28,184 nt of DNA, from positions 1-28,184 of the forward strand of contig URKI01000031.1 in assembly GCA_900548505.1 (NCBI GenBank). Direction: 5' to 3'. Origin of the DNA: an uncultured Oscillibacter sp. GTDB taxonomy: Bacteria > Bacillota > Clostridia > Oscillospirales > Oscillospiraceae. Under the pieces are notes generated by a model. The model ran no database searches. It was not told where the DNA came from and saw only the letters and a list, made by a program, of their open reading frames with translations. Made by a program: the position numbers and the translations under genes. This document shows positions 1 to 7,538 of this stretch, piece by piece; positions within the stretch are counted from its first letter, which is position 1, and each line of letters opens with the position of its first letter.

Positions 1-49
1 ATCTACACTCGACTAGTCGTCGGCAGCGTCAGATGTGTATAAGAGACAG
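1..49 (+). other. Nextera i5-side sequencing adapter (artefact)
   Basis: Not genomic. Bases 1-8 match the end of the P5 flow-cell oligo, 9-16 (TCGACTAG) sit where the i5 index belongs, 17-30 are TCGTCGGCAGCGTC and 31-49 are the Tn5 mosaic end AGATGTGTATAAGAGACAG. Genomic sequence begins at about base 50. Translating through the adapter on the minus strand gives the well-known contaminant peptide SYTHLTLPTT, which should be removed from the neighbouring protein. Confidence 0.99.
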
Positions 50-50
50 G

Positions 51-875
51 ACGAGGCGGCCTGGGTCTGCGGGGCCGCCCCCAGAAAATAGGATAGTACA
101 GCACGGTGGGCCGTCCCATGCCGGGACGCAGATACCGGCGGCGGTAACGGCTGTAGCGCATACCGTCCAGGATGACCCAAAGCACCAGCAGCACGCCCAG
201 CATCACCACTGCCCGTGCCGCGATCACGTCAGGCGCAGGCGGCAGATACCCGCTATTCTGCGTGTAGTAGCCGTTTCCCGCAGAGTATGTATCTCCCACA
301 GCGGGAATGTAATTTTCACGGATGGAGACGCCGTAGAAATCGGCGAACCAGTCGAAGTAGGCGTCTGCCGTTTTGCGCACGGCGGCGTCATAGTCCCCGG
401 CGGCAAAGTCCTCTTCCATGTAGGCATAGAGCAGGCTGGTCAGCTCCTGGCCGTACTGATAGAGGCCGTCTCCCCCGGAGACGCCGTAGTCGCCCAACAG
501 GCCGCTGGGGGACATGTCGTCCAGGGCCAGCACCAGCACCAGGCCGTTGTTCCGTTCCCGGGAGCCCACGCCGTACTCGTTGCCCAGCTTGGTCGCATAA
601 TCTACAATGTCGCCCCCGCCGGTGGTGGATACCGTCTGCACCATCAGCTGGGCGCCGGTCTGGGCAAAGAGGGAGGCGTTCATGGCGTCGATATGGGCCA
701 TGGTCTCGTCCGTAAGCACACCGGCATAGTCGTACACATAGGTGTAGGTGCCGACGATGGCGGTGGACGGCGCCTGACTTTCGTCCGGCTTGCGGATCTG
801 GCCCAGCAAAACACCTGCCGCAATGGCCAGCACCATGATCAGTGCCGCCACCGGGCGTTTTTGCAAAGCTTTCAT
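51..875 (-). CDS. TPM-domain membrane protein, C-terminus cut by the contig end
   Basis: Partial gene of about 275 real residues; everything coded below base 50 is adapter. A membrane anchor at about residues 7-25 is followed by a TPM domain (about 40-185, beginning YVYDYAGVLTDET), a Gly/Tyr-rich linker and a second membrane segment (about 217-238). The tail is rich in Arg and Pro. TPM domains (YgcG/TPM_phosphatase family) lie outside the membrane in envelope-associated proteins; a phosphatase role is known for plant TLP18.3 but is unproven here. The ATG has an AAGGGA site 5 bases upstream. The gene begins 25 bases after telA and is the third gene of the xpaC-telA operon. Family call is good; function is open. 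Confidence 0.85.
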
Positions 876-900
876 GATGTTCCCTTTCCTGTGCCGCCGC

Positions 901-2076
901 TCAAGTGCGCAACTCCAGGAGCTTTTGCTTCAGCTCCCCTTCGATGCGGCCCAGCTCGGCCTCAGCGGCCTTGCGTTTGGCAGCGCCCTCTTTCTGGATG
1001 TTCAGCACCTCGTCCAGCGTGGAGATGAGCTGCTCATTGGTGTGCTGGAGGGTCTCGATGTCCACCACGCTGCGCTCGGCCTCCCGGGCGGTGGCGATGG
1101 TGCCCATCTTGAGCATATCGGCGTTCTTCTTCAAAAGTTCGTTGGTCATCTCCGTCACGGCGGACTGGGCCGCGGTGGCCTGCCGCCCGTGCTCCAGCCC
1201 CAGGGCCAGCACCATCTGGCTTTTCCACAGGGGGATGGTGTTCACCAGAGAGGACTGGATCTTCTCCACCATCAGCGTGTCGTTGTTCTGGAGGAGCCGG
1301 GTCTGGGGACCCATCTGGATGGAGATCATCCTCGTCAGCTCCAGATCGTGGATCTTCTTTTCAAACCGCTCGCACATCTGCACCAGGTCGTTGTAGGCCT
1401 GGGCATCCTCCTGGGCACCGGTGGCCTCCGCCTTGGCTTTCAGAGCGGGCAGCTCCGTGGCGCGGACTTCCTCCAGCCGCTTTTTGCCGGCCAGGATATA
1501 CATGGTCAGCTCCTTGTAGTACTTCAGGTTCAGCTCGTACATCTGGTCAAACATAGCAACGTCCTTCAAAAGCGTCACCTGATGCTGCTCCAGCTCCCGG
1601 ACGATCTTGTCCACGTTGGCCTCCACCTTGGCGTACTGGGCCTTCATGGCCTCCAGCTTGCTGCCGGTCTTTTTGAAAAGGCCGAAGAGGCCCTTTTTCT
1701 CCTCTTCCTCGCCGAAGTCCTTGAGCTCCACCACCAGATCAGAAAGGGACTTGCCCACCTCGCCCAGGTCCTTGGTGCGCACGGAGTTGAGGGCGTTTTC
1801 AGAAAAGCCCGCCACGTTTTTCTGGGCGGCGGCGCCGTACTGGAGGACCAGCTGGGAATCCGTCAGATCGATCTTCTTGGAAAATTCCGCTACCGCTTGC
1901 TTTTCCGCGTCAGAGAGGAGGTTTTCATCCATCTGTACCGGGGTCACCTCCGGCTTTTCCGGCTCCTGTGCCGGTTGCTCCTGCGCCGCCGGGTCCAGTG
2001 TCAGCTCCGGCACGGCCTCCTGGGCAGCGCTGGGGGTCAGGGTCAGCTCCGGGATCGTGTTCTTTTCATCGGCCAT
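901..2076 (-). CDS. telA: TelA-family toxic anion resistance protein
   Basis: 391 residues, near the usual length of about 360-400. An acidic, Pro/Glu-rich N-terminus (about residues 1-50) has a short repeated motif (PELTL). The rest is a long, mostly alpha-helical, coiled-coil-like domain typical of TelA (PF05816), for example KKGLFGLFKKTGSKLEAMKAQ near the middle and a stretch containing QMGPQTRLLQNN later. No signal peptide or membrane segment, so it is probably cytoplasmic. TelA/YaaN proteins are linked to tellurite and cell-envelope stress resistance; the mechanism is unknown. The start at 2076 is chosen because GGAGG lies 8 bases upstream; an in-frame upstream start at 2115 lacks this. 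It follows xpaC by 55 bases, the same pairing as xpaC-yaaN of Bacillus subtilis. Confidence 0.93.
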   Translation of the reverse strand: MADEKNTIPELTLTPSAAQEAVPELTLDPAAQEQPAQEPEKPEVTPVQMDENLLSDAEKQAVAEFSKKIDLTDSQLVLQYGAAAQKNVAGFSENALNSVRTKDLGEVGKSLSDLVVELKDFGEEEEKKGLFGLFKKTGSKLEAMKAQYAKVEANVDKIVRELEQHQVTLLKDVAMFDQMYELNLKYYKELTMYILAGKKRLEEVRATELPALKAKAEATGAQEDAQAYNDLVQMCERFEKKIHDLELTRMISIQMGPQTRLLQNNDTLMVEKIQSSLVNTIPLWKSQMVLALGLEHGRQATAAQSAVTEMTNELLKKNADMLKMGTIATAREAERSVVDIETLQHTNEQLISTLDEVLNIQKEGAAKRKAAEAELGRIEGELKQKLLELRT

Positions 2077-2131
2077 CACATTTTCCTCCGTTTCAAGTCC
2101 CCTTCCGGGGCCCATTCGATCGTTTTATGGT

Positions 2132-2857
2132 TCAAAGTCCCGGTCGGACCGCGCCGTCCTTGGGCTCGTCCGCCTTGAGGGGCTGGTCTGTCAGCCCCTC
2201 CCGGGCCATCATGGTCTCCAGCACGGTGATATCCGTGGAGATGTCCAGCGCCTCGGTGCCGTACAGGCTGTCCAGCTGCTTTTCAAAGGCGGAGACGATG
2301 GTGCGCATCATGCCCTCCACCCGTGCAAGAGTCGCATCGATATTTTCGCCGGACACGCCCGTTCCGCTCATGCGGTCATAGGCGTTGAGGAGCTTGAGGG
2401 TGGTAGGCAGGTAGTAGTCCATAAACCTGCGGATCTGAGGGAGCTTGTCCGGGCTGCGGCCCACTTCCTCAAAGATCTTGGCAGAAACCTGCTCCAGCCG
2501 CACGATATCGGCGGAGATGCCGGGATCGGCGATATTCTCGTCCAGCCGCTTCATCTCCGCAATGGCCAGGCGGCCGTCCCGGAGCATTTTGTCCAGCTCC
2601 GGATTGCCGGTGCTCTCTTCCTTCGGCTGGGCCTCCTTGGTCTGCGTTTCCTTAGCCTGCGTCTTCTTGGCCTGTTCCGTCTGCCCGACGGCACCGGTGC
2701 GGCAGAGCATGCTCACCAGGAAAAATACCACTGCGGACACCACCGCTGCAGCGACATAATGGGCAGGATGATACAGCGGCAGCAGCACGCCCCAGCAGAT
2801 CCACAGCACGCCTACCGCATAAAAAGGCGCCGTGCTTTTGCGCTTTTCCGCTCCCAC
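2132..2857 (-). CDS. xpaC: XpaC-family protein (5-bromo-4-chloroindolyl phosphate hydrolysis)
   Basis: 241 residues. Two adjacent hydrophobic segments near the N-terminus (about residues 11-27 and 33-50) would anchor it in the membrane. A charged linker rich in Lys, Gln, Glu and Thr follows (about 57-82), then a helical cytosolic domain of the XpaC type (PF10112) running to about residue 210. The biochemical role of the family is not established. The start is taken as GTG at 2857 because AAGGAGG ends 7 bases before it; a TTG at 2875 lies upstream of that site and a TTG at 2863 is too close to it. It is the first gene after a strong promoter at 2966-2994 and leads the xpaC-telA-TPM operon. Confidence 0.85.
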   Translation of the reverse strand: MGAEKRKSTAPFYAVGVLWICWGVLLPLYHPAHYVAAAVVSAVVFFLVSMLCRTGAVGQTEQAKKTQAKETQTKEAQPKEESTGNPELDKMLRDGRLAIAEMKRLDENIADPGISADIVRLEQVSAKIFEEVGRSPDKLPQIRRFMDYYLPTTLKLLNAYDRMSGTGVSGENIDATLARVEGMMRTIVSAFEKQLDSLYGTEALDISTDITVLETMMAREGLTDQPLKADEPKDGAVRPGL

Positions 2858-2965
2858 GGGCAAGCCTCCTTCCAAAATTTCAATGGCATCACACCATGTT
2901 TTTCAGTTGCCCCGCCAGGGGCGGGAAAGCGGCTCCGTTCAAATGGTAATTGCCGCTTTGCAGTT

Positions 2966-2994
2966 ATTATACCCTGCCGGCCTTTTAGGGTCAA
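2966..2994 (-). promoter_or_regulatory. sigma-A promoter for xpaC-telA-TPM
   Basis: On the minus strand a TTGACC -35 box (2994-2989) is separated by exactly 17 bases from a perfect TATAAT -10 box (2971-2966). Transcription would begin near 2959, leaving a leader of about 100 bases. That leader contains a small hairpin at 2909-2922 (GCCCC/GGGGC) with no T-tract. Confidence 0.85.
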
Positions 2995-3023
2995 GGCGGC
3001 AGGTTGTGAAATGATTGTGAATG

Positions 3024-3052
3024 AAAATACCCTCTCCCACGGCGGGAGAGGG
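3024..3052 (-). terminator. intrinsic terminator after the DUF6512 gene
   Basis: A perfect 9-base-pair stem (3030-3038 with 3044-3052, loop of 5) is followed on the minus strand by a TATTTTCATT tail. It begins 6 bases past the stop codon of the DUF6512 gene. Confidence 0.85.
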
Positions 3053-3058
3053 CGCGCA

Positions 3059-3598
3059 TCAGGAAAGCGGAATGCCGTAGAGCCCCGTGACAGGGTCCTG
3101 CCACAGCGGCAGCTGGGGCGGGCGGAACGTAAAATAGATGAACAAAAATGCCAGAAGCCACAAAACCAGCAGCCCCGCCACCTGCCGCCACAATCCGCCG
3201 GGTCGGCGGCGTTCCAGCAAAAGAAAGTCCACGGCGTACACAGCGGCCGCCGCGATCAGAAATACGGCGATGTCCGCCCATAGCCAGTGGCGGCCGAACA
3301 CACCGGTGTAGGTATAAAAGAGCGTAGGGATCAGGACCAGGCCCGCCAGCGTCCCCGCCGCCCGGGCGGAGAGCACGTTGGGATAGTTGCGCCCCAGAAA
3401 GCACACCTGGATCACGGAGAAGAAAAACACCGGGAAAAACAGCAGCTTCATGTGCTCCCAGGTGGACTCGTTCACGGCGGAAAACGCCGCCGCAAGCACC
3501 GTGCCGCCGCTCCAGTCATAGGTGAAGTGCAGCAGTGCGCCCACCGCCGCCGTGAAAAGGAACCCCGCCGCCTCCCAGAGAAGTAATCGCTTTTTCAT
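3059..3598 (-). CDS. DUF6512-family membrane protein
   Basis: 179 residues with about five to six hydrophobic segments (about 6-25, 32-45, 53-70, 84-102, 108-125, 141-160), so an integral membrane protein. The conserved-looking stretch FSAVNESTWEHMKLLFFP near residues 40-57 is what I recognise as DUF6512, a family of small Clostridial membrane proteins with unknown role. The start at 3598 is chosen because GGAGG lies 7 bases upstream; an in-frame start at 3616 precedes that site. It lies downstream of azlD, but an intrinsic terminator (3611-3643) sits directly in front of its ribosome binding site, so expression appears to need read-through or regulated antitermination. Confidence 0.8.
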   Translation of the reverse strand: MKKRLLLWEAAGFLFTAAVGALLHFTYDWSGGTVLAAAFSAVNESTWEHMKLLFFPVFFFSVIQVCFLGRNYPNVLSARAAGTLAGLVLIPTLFYTYTGVFGRHWLWADIAVFLIAAAAVYAVDFLLLERRRPGGLWRQVAGLLVLWLLAFLFIYFTFRPPQLPLWQDPVTGLYGIPLS

Positions 3599-3610
3599 CG
3601 CGGTGCCTCC

Positions 3611-3643
3611 AAACAAAAAGACTGCGGCCCGTCAGCCGCAGTC
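3611..3643 (-). terminator. intrinsic terminator between azlD and the DUF6512 gene
   Basis: A perfect 9-base-pair stem (3620-3628 with 3635-3643, loop of 6) is followed on the minus strand by CTTTTTGTTT. The T-tract runs almost into the GGAGG ribosome binding site of the next gene, leaving no room for a promoter in between. It may end the azl operon or act as an attenuator in the DUF6512 leader. Confidence 0.85.
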
Positions 3644-3667
3644 TCATTGTACGCCGCACAAAGGAAA

Positions 3668-3673
3668 ATTATA
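3668..3673 (-). promoter_or_regulatory. possible -10 box upstream of the DUF6512 terminator/attenuator
   Basis: A perfect TATAAT on the minus strand between the azlD stop and the hairpin at 3620-3643. No good -35 box is visible at the right distance, so this is weak. If active, transcription would start near 3661 and the hairpin would lie in the untranslated leader. Confidence 0.3.
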
Positions 3674-3685
3674 CCCGTCCCGCGC

Positions 3686-4021
3686 TCACACGAATACCGC
3701 CTGCACCAGCACCATGTAAAGGGCTGTGCCGCCGGCGATGGATAAGAGCACATTGCCCCGCCAGCGGTGGAGCAGTGCCACCGCCGCCACGGACAACATC
3801 TCCGCCGCACCGTGAGGGGGCGCGGCAAACTGGATATTGCGCAGGCAGTATACCACCAAAAGGCCCATGACCGCCGGAGGCAGCACTCGTCCCAGGTACA
3901 GCACCACCGCCGGTGGACGGCGGTTTTCCGGGAACAGCCAGAAGGGCAGCCACCGGGTCAGCTGGGTGCCCGCCGCCAGGGCCAGAATCATGATGAGGGT
4001 CTCCGTTCCGCTCAGGCGCAT
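3686..4021 (-). CDS. azlD: AzlD, small subunit of branched-chain amino-acid exporter
   Basis: 111 residues, the usual size of AzlD. Three to four hydrophobic helices are seen, with the family pattern ETLIMILALAAGTQLTRWLP near the N-terminus and LPPAVMGLLVVYCLRN in the middle. It should pair with AzlC in the inner membrane to export branched-chain amino acids or analogues such as 4-azaleucine. The ATG at 4021 overlaps the end of azlC by 10 bases, which fits translational coupling, and a GGAGG-type site lies inside the end of azlC. Much longer in-frame upstream sequence is just azlC read out of frame. Confidence 0.93.
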   Translation of the reverse strand: MRLSGTETLIMILALAAGTQLTRWLPFWLFPENRRPPAVVLYLGRVLPPAVMGLLVVYCLRNIQFAAPPHGAAEMLSVAAVALLHRWRGNVLLSIAGGTALYMVLVQAVFV

Positions 4022-4707
4022 AGCCGCTTCCTCCCTCCCAGTAAGATCGCCGTCATGATGACCATGGCGGGGATGACCAAGTTGTCCGGTCCGAACACTG
4101 CCGCGGACACCACCGCCGCGCCGATGCCCACGGCGCCGGGAAAGCGGTTCTCCCTCTTTTTCCACTGCTCCAGAAACAGCACCACAAACAGCGCCGTCAG
4201 GGCAAAGTCCAGCCCTGTGGTATCAAAGGGGATGTGGCTGCCTGCCAGGGCGCCCAGGGCGGTGGCTCCCACCCAGTAGCTGTAGTTCAAAAGGGAGATC
4301 CAGAAGTAAAAGTCCTTCCGCTCCACTCCCTCCGGCACGTCCAGCGTGGACACCAGGGAAAATGTCTCGTCGCAGAGCGAGAAGATCAAAAACGGCCGGA
4401 CACGGCCCAGCCCCCGGTACTTGTCCAGCAGGCTCAGCCCGTAGAAAAGATGGCGGGCGTTGACCATGAGGGAGAGCAAAAAGGCCTGTAGAGGATCAAA
4501 AGCGGTGGTCAGCAGCGTGACGGCCACATACTGAATGCTGCCGCCCAGCACCAGTGCACTCATGGCCGTGGCCCACACTACGCCGTAGCCCTTGGTCTGC
4601 ATCAGGATGCCATAGGCAAATCCCAGCACCAAAAAGCCCGTCATAACGGGCACTGTGGCCGGGAAGGCAGCCCGCAGCGCCGCCTTGGTAGTGTTCGTCT
4701 TGTTCAT
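4012..4707 (-). CDS. azlC: AzlC, large subunit of branched-chain amino-acid exporter
   Basis: 231 residues, typical for AzlC (PF03591), with several hydrophobic segments. Family landmarks include the N-terminal AAFPATVPVMTGFLVLGFAYG, the LGGSIQYVAV segment and LSLMVNARHLFYGLSL. It forms the membrane transporter with AzlD. The ATG follows a GGAGG site 4 bases upstream. It lies 9 bases after the YcxB-like gene and overlaps azlD, so the three are probably co-transcribed. No regulator such as AzlB is seen next to it. Confidence 0.95.
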   Translation of the reverse strand: MNKTNTTKAALRAAFPATVPVMTGFLVLGFAYGILMQTKGYGVVWATAMSALVLGGSIQYVAVTLLTTAFDPLQAFLLSLMVNARHLFYGLSLLDKYRGLGRVRPFLIFSLCDETFSLVSTLDVPEGVERKDFYFWISLLNYSYWVGATALGALAGSHIPFDTTGLDFALTALFVVLFLEQWKKRENRFPGAVGIGAAVVSAAVFGPDNLVIPAMVIMTAILLGGRKRLCA

Positions 4708-4716
4708 GATGCCTCC

Positions 4717-5241
4717 TCAGGAAAAGGCAGCCTGGGGACAGGCATCCCGGAAAAATGCCAGGAACGCCTCACAGGGTACCGCCTCCCCGTCCTTGAAAAA
4801 GCCCGCCTTGTCCAGCCGCACCACAGTGCCGCCGTCAAAGATCACGGCCAGCCAGCCATCCTGGTCCCGGACCTCTTTCACCTGGTCATAGGTCTTTTCC
4901 GCCTGAGCCGCCGCGTCGTGGACAGTGATCTTCTCCGCCCCGAACTCCACCGTCCGGTGCCAGGCGTCCACACCCCACTGCTCCATCATCCGGCCATGCT
5001 GCCGGGCAGCCATGAGGGGCAGGTAAAACTTCATCCGGAACACCGTCAGCACCAGCAGCAGGGCAAACATGGCCCCGTAGCCCCATCTGCCGTCCAGCAC
5101 CGAGCGCACCAGCATCACGCCGCAGCCAACAGCCACCAACACCGGCAAAAGCGGGATCCGGCGCCGCCCGGACAGCAGCACCGGCCGCCGGGCCCAGTCC
5201 GCATACAGTTTCCGGGTGATCTCATAGCGATTTTCAAACAT
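4717..5241 (-). CDS. YcxB-like membrane protein
   Basis: 174 residues. A basic N-terminus (about 1-28) precedes two hydrophobic segments (about 29-47 and 52-70). The C-terminal part has the beta-rich pattern of YcxB-like domains (PF14317): EKITVHDAAAQAEKTYDQVKEV, then LAVIFDGGTVVRLDKAGF. Proteins of this family are membrane-anchored and of unknown role. GGAGG lies 5 bases before the ATG. It is the first gene before azlCD but follows the argS terminator by only about 30 bases, with no promoter visible between, so read-through from argS or a promoter inside argS must drive it. Confidence 0.78.
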   Translation of the reverse strand: MFENRYEITRKLYADWARRPVLLSGRRRIPLLPVLVAVGCGVMLVRSVLDGRWGYGAMFALLLVLTVFRMKFYLPLMAARQHGRMMEQWGVDAWHRTVEFGAEKITVHDAAAQAEKTYDQVKEVRDQDGWLAVIFDGGTVVRLDKAGFFKDGEAVPCEAFLAFFRDACPQAAFS

Positions 5242-5270
5242 AGGTACCTCCTGTCCCCCATCCGGGATGT

Positions 5271-5300
5271 AAAAAAGGGGGCGGGTATGCCCCGCCCCCT
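5271..5300 (-). terminator. intrinsic terminator after argS
   Basis: A GC-only stem of 10 base pairs (5276-5285 with 5291-5300, loop of 5) followed on the minus strand by a run of six T. It lies 22 bases past the argS stop codon and about 30 bases before the next co-directional gene. Confidence 0.88.
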
Positions 5301-5322
5301 GCTTGTGCTTGTTTTTTCCGGA

Positions 5323-7068
5323 TCACATCTTCTCCGGCGCGTCCACGCCGATGAGCTTCAGGCCGTTTTTCAGCACCACGCGGGTGTCGTCCGCCAGCTT
5401 GAGCCGTGCAGCCATGACGCCCGGCTCCTCGCCCTTGATGCGGCAGGCGGTGTAGAAGCGGTGGAAGCAGCCGGCCAGCTCCTGGAGATAGCGGTTGATG
5501 TGGCTGGGGTCGTAATCTCTTGCTGCCAGCTTGATCTCCTCACAGAACTGGGCGATCTGCTTGATGAGGGCCTTTTCCGTCTCGCCGGTCAGCAGGGACA
5601 TGTCCACCTCAGCCTGGGCGGGCACCTGCACGCCCTCCTCGCCCAGAGTCCGCAGCAGCGAGCAGATCCGGGCGTGGGCATACTCCACGTAGTAGATGGG
5701 GTTCTCGCTGTCCTCCCGGACGGCCAGACCCAGATCGAAGTCCATCTGGGTGTCGGGCTTGGCGTTGAAGAACCAGCGGGCGGCGTCCACGGGGATCTCG
5801 TCCAGCAGGTCGCTCAGGGAGATGGCCTTGCCGGTACGCTTGGACATGCGCACCACCTCGCCGTCCCGCAGGAGCTTCACCAGCTGCATGAGCACGATGT
5901 CCAGCTTCTCGGAGCCATTGAGGCCCAGGGCGTCCAGCGCGCCCTTCAGGCGGGCCACATGGCCGTGGTGGTCGGCGCCCCAGACGTTGATGACCTTATC
6001 GAAGCCGCGGACGGCGAACTTGTTGCGGTGGTAGGCGATGTCGGCGGCGAAGTAGGTGTAGAACCCGTTGGCGCGGCGCAGCACGTCGTCCTTGAGGTCC
6101 AGCTTCTCGATGTCCGCTTCTTTCTTGCCGGCCTTGCGGAAGTGGTCCCGGAGAATATCGGCGGTCTTGAGCCACACGGCGCCGTCCTTTTCATAGGTCC
6201 AGCCCCGCTCTTCCAGCAGCGCCACGGTCTCGGCCACATAGCCGCTTTCGTGGAGGGTGGACTCATAGAACCAGTTATCGTAGTGGATCTTATAGCGCTC
6301 CAGGTCGGACTTCATCTTGGGCAGGTTCACGGAAAGGCCGAACTGGGCCAGCTTCTCCTGACGCTCCGCCTCGGGCACGTTCAAAAGCTCGTCGCCGTGC
6401 TGGTCATAGTAGGCCTGGGCCAGATCCCGGATGTCGCCGCCCTGATAGCCGTCCTCCGGGAAGGCCACCGCGTCCTCGCCCAGAATGATCTGGAGATAGC
6501 GGGCCTCGATGGAGTGGGCGAACTTGTCGATCTGATGGCCGGCGTCGTTGACGTAGAACTCACGGGTCACGTCGGCGCCGCAGGCAGAGAGCACGGCGGC
6601 CAGGGTATCGCCCAGCACGCCGCCCCGGGCATTGCCCATGTGCATGGGACCGGTGGGGTTGGCGGAGACGAACTCCACCATGATCTTCTGTCCCTTGTGG
6701 GTGTCGGCGGTACCGTAGGTGTCGCCCTCGGACTCCACGGCGCTCATGACGCCGGCATACCAGCTGTCATGGAGGCGGAAGTTCAAAAAGCCGGGGCCTG
6801 CGATCTCCGCGGAGGTGAAGTAGGTGCCCTCCAGATTCATATGATCCAGCAGAGCCTGGGCGATGTTGCGGGGCGGCTGGCGCAGCGCCTTGGAGGCTGC
6901 CAGAGCAAAGGTAGTGGTAAAGTCACCGTTGGCCGTGTCCTTGGGGATCTCCACCGGCGCGGTCTTGACCTCCGCCCGGGGCAGCGTACCGTCGGCCACC
7001 GCCGCTTCGTAGGCGGACATGGCCAGCGCCGCCGCCTGGTCTTTCGCGTTTTGGATCATGTTGATCAT
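5323..7068 (-). CDS. argS: arginyl-tRNA synthetase
   Basis: 581 residues, normal for the class I enzyme that charges tRNA-Arg with arginine using ATP. An N-terminal tRNA-recognition domain (about 1-110) is followed by the catalytic core. The HIGH motif appears as HMGN (143-146, within ANPTGPMHMGNARGG) and the KMSKS loop as MSKRTGK (408-414). The C-terminal DALR anticodon-binding domain follows (about 460-581). The ATG at 7068 has AGAGGA 7 bases upstream. It starts 29 bases after the DUF1934 gene in a murI-DUF1934-argS run, an arrangement seen in Clostridia. A strong terminator follows. Confidence 0.98.
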   Translation of the reverse strand: MINMIQNAKDQAAALAMSAYEAAVADGTLPRAEVKTAPVEIPKDTANGDFTTTFALAASKALRQPPRNIAQALLDHMNLEGTYFTSAEIAGPGFLNFRLHDSWYAGVMSAVESEGDTYGTADTHKGQKIMVEFVSANPTGPMHMGNARGGVLGDTLAAVLSACGADVTREFYVNDAGHQIDKFAHSIEARYLQIILGEDAVAFPEDGYQGGDIRDLAQAYYDQHGDELLNVPEAERQEKLAQFGLSVNLPKMKSDLERYKIHYDNWFYESTLHESGYVAETVALLEERGWTYEKDGAVWLKTADILRDHFRKAGKKEADIEKLDLKDDVLRRANGFYTYFAADIAYHRNKFAVRGFDKVINVWGADHHGHVARLKGALDALGLNGSEKLDIVLMQLVKLLRDGEVVRMSKRTGKAISLSDLLDEIPVDAARWFFNAKPDTQMDFDLGLAVREDSENPIYYVEYAHARICSLLRTLGEEGVQVPAQAEVDMSLLTGETEKALIKQIAQFCEEIKLAARDYDPSHINRYLQELAGCFHRFYTACRIKGEEPGVMAARLKLADDTRVVLKNGLKLIGVDAPEKM

Positions 7069-7097
7069 ATCTCTATCCTCTTTCGTTGGTTTATTGG

Positions 7098-7538
7098 TTA
7101 TTTCCGTTTTACCCGGATCTTGAAGCAGTTGCGTCCCGTGACCGTATGCTCTACGGCGATGGAGTACTGGATCTCCATGATGCCGCCCCGCTCCGTCAGG
7201 TTGTGGCGCAACCGGCTGGTCTGCACATCCACGGCCAGTTCTCCGTAGGGCGTCTCGTAAAGGGAGGTGTGCTGCCGTCCCTCCTCAAAGATCATCTGGG
7301 AGTTCACCGTGCCCGACCGGGTCAGGGTCACCCGGCCGCCCTCCACGGCGAACGTGGTAGTGGTCCCCTCCATGCCGGTGAGGGCCGTCTCCTCATAGGA
7401 AAGGCGCATGCCCTGCTCCGTCAGTTCCAGTGTTCCCTCGGTCATCAGCTCCGTCTGATCCGGGTCGATGCCGTCAAAATACTGCTCGCCCCGGATGCGC
7501 AGCAGCACCGGCAGCTTTTCCTGGTCAGTATTCCTCAA
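7098..7538 (-). CDS. DUF1934-domain (YwiB-like) beta-barrel protein
   Basis: 146 residues, one small soluble domain made mainly of beta strands: LPVLLRIRGEQYF near the start, then TELMTEGTLELTEQG, a GTTTTFAVEGGRVTLTRSG stretch and a closing IQYSIAVEHTVTGRNCFKIRVK. This matches DUF1934 (YwiB), a calycin-like fold of unknown role that is often next to argS in Firmicutes. The start is taken as TTG at 7538 because GGAGG lies 7 bases before it, inside the end of murI; the two genes overlap by 14 bases. The longer in-frame upstream sequence is murI in another frame. Confidence 0.85.
   Translation of the reverse strand: MRNTDQEKLPVLLRIRGEQYFDGIDPDQTELMTEGTLELTEQGMRLSYEETALTGMEGTTTTFAVEGGRVTLTRSGTVNSQMIFEEGRQHTSLYETPYGELAVDVQTSRLRHNLTERGGIMEIQYSIAVEHTVTGRNCFKIRVKRK

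Noticed and set aside
33..1028. Plus-strand frame beginning MCIRDR
   Set aside because: Starts inside the Nextera adapter and runs opposite the TPM gene; a known artefact.
790..2178. Long plus-strand frame opposite telA
   Set aside because: His/Leu/Gln-rich translation with no domain, no ribosome binding site; it is the antisense shadow of a GC-rich gene.
4918..7248. 776-codon plus-strand frame opposite argS and the YcxB-like gene
   Set aside because: It spans several real minus-strand genes and their terminator, with biased Val/Gly/His composition; a GC-driven shadow.
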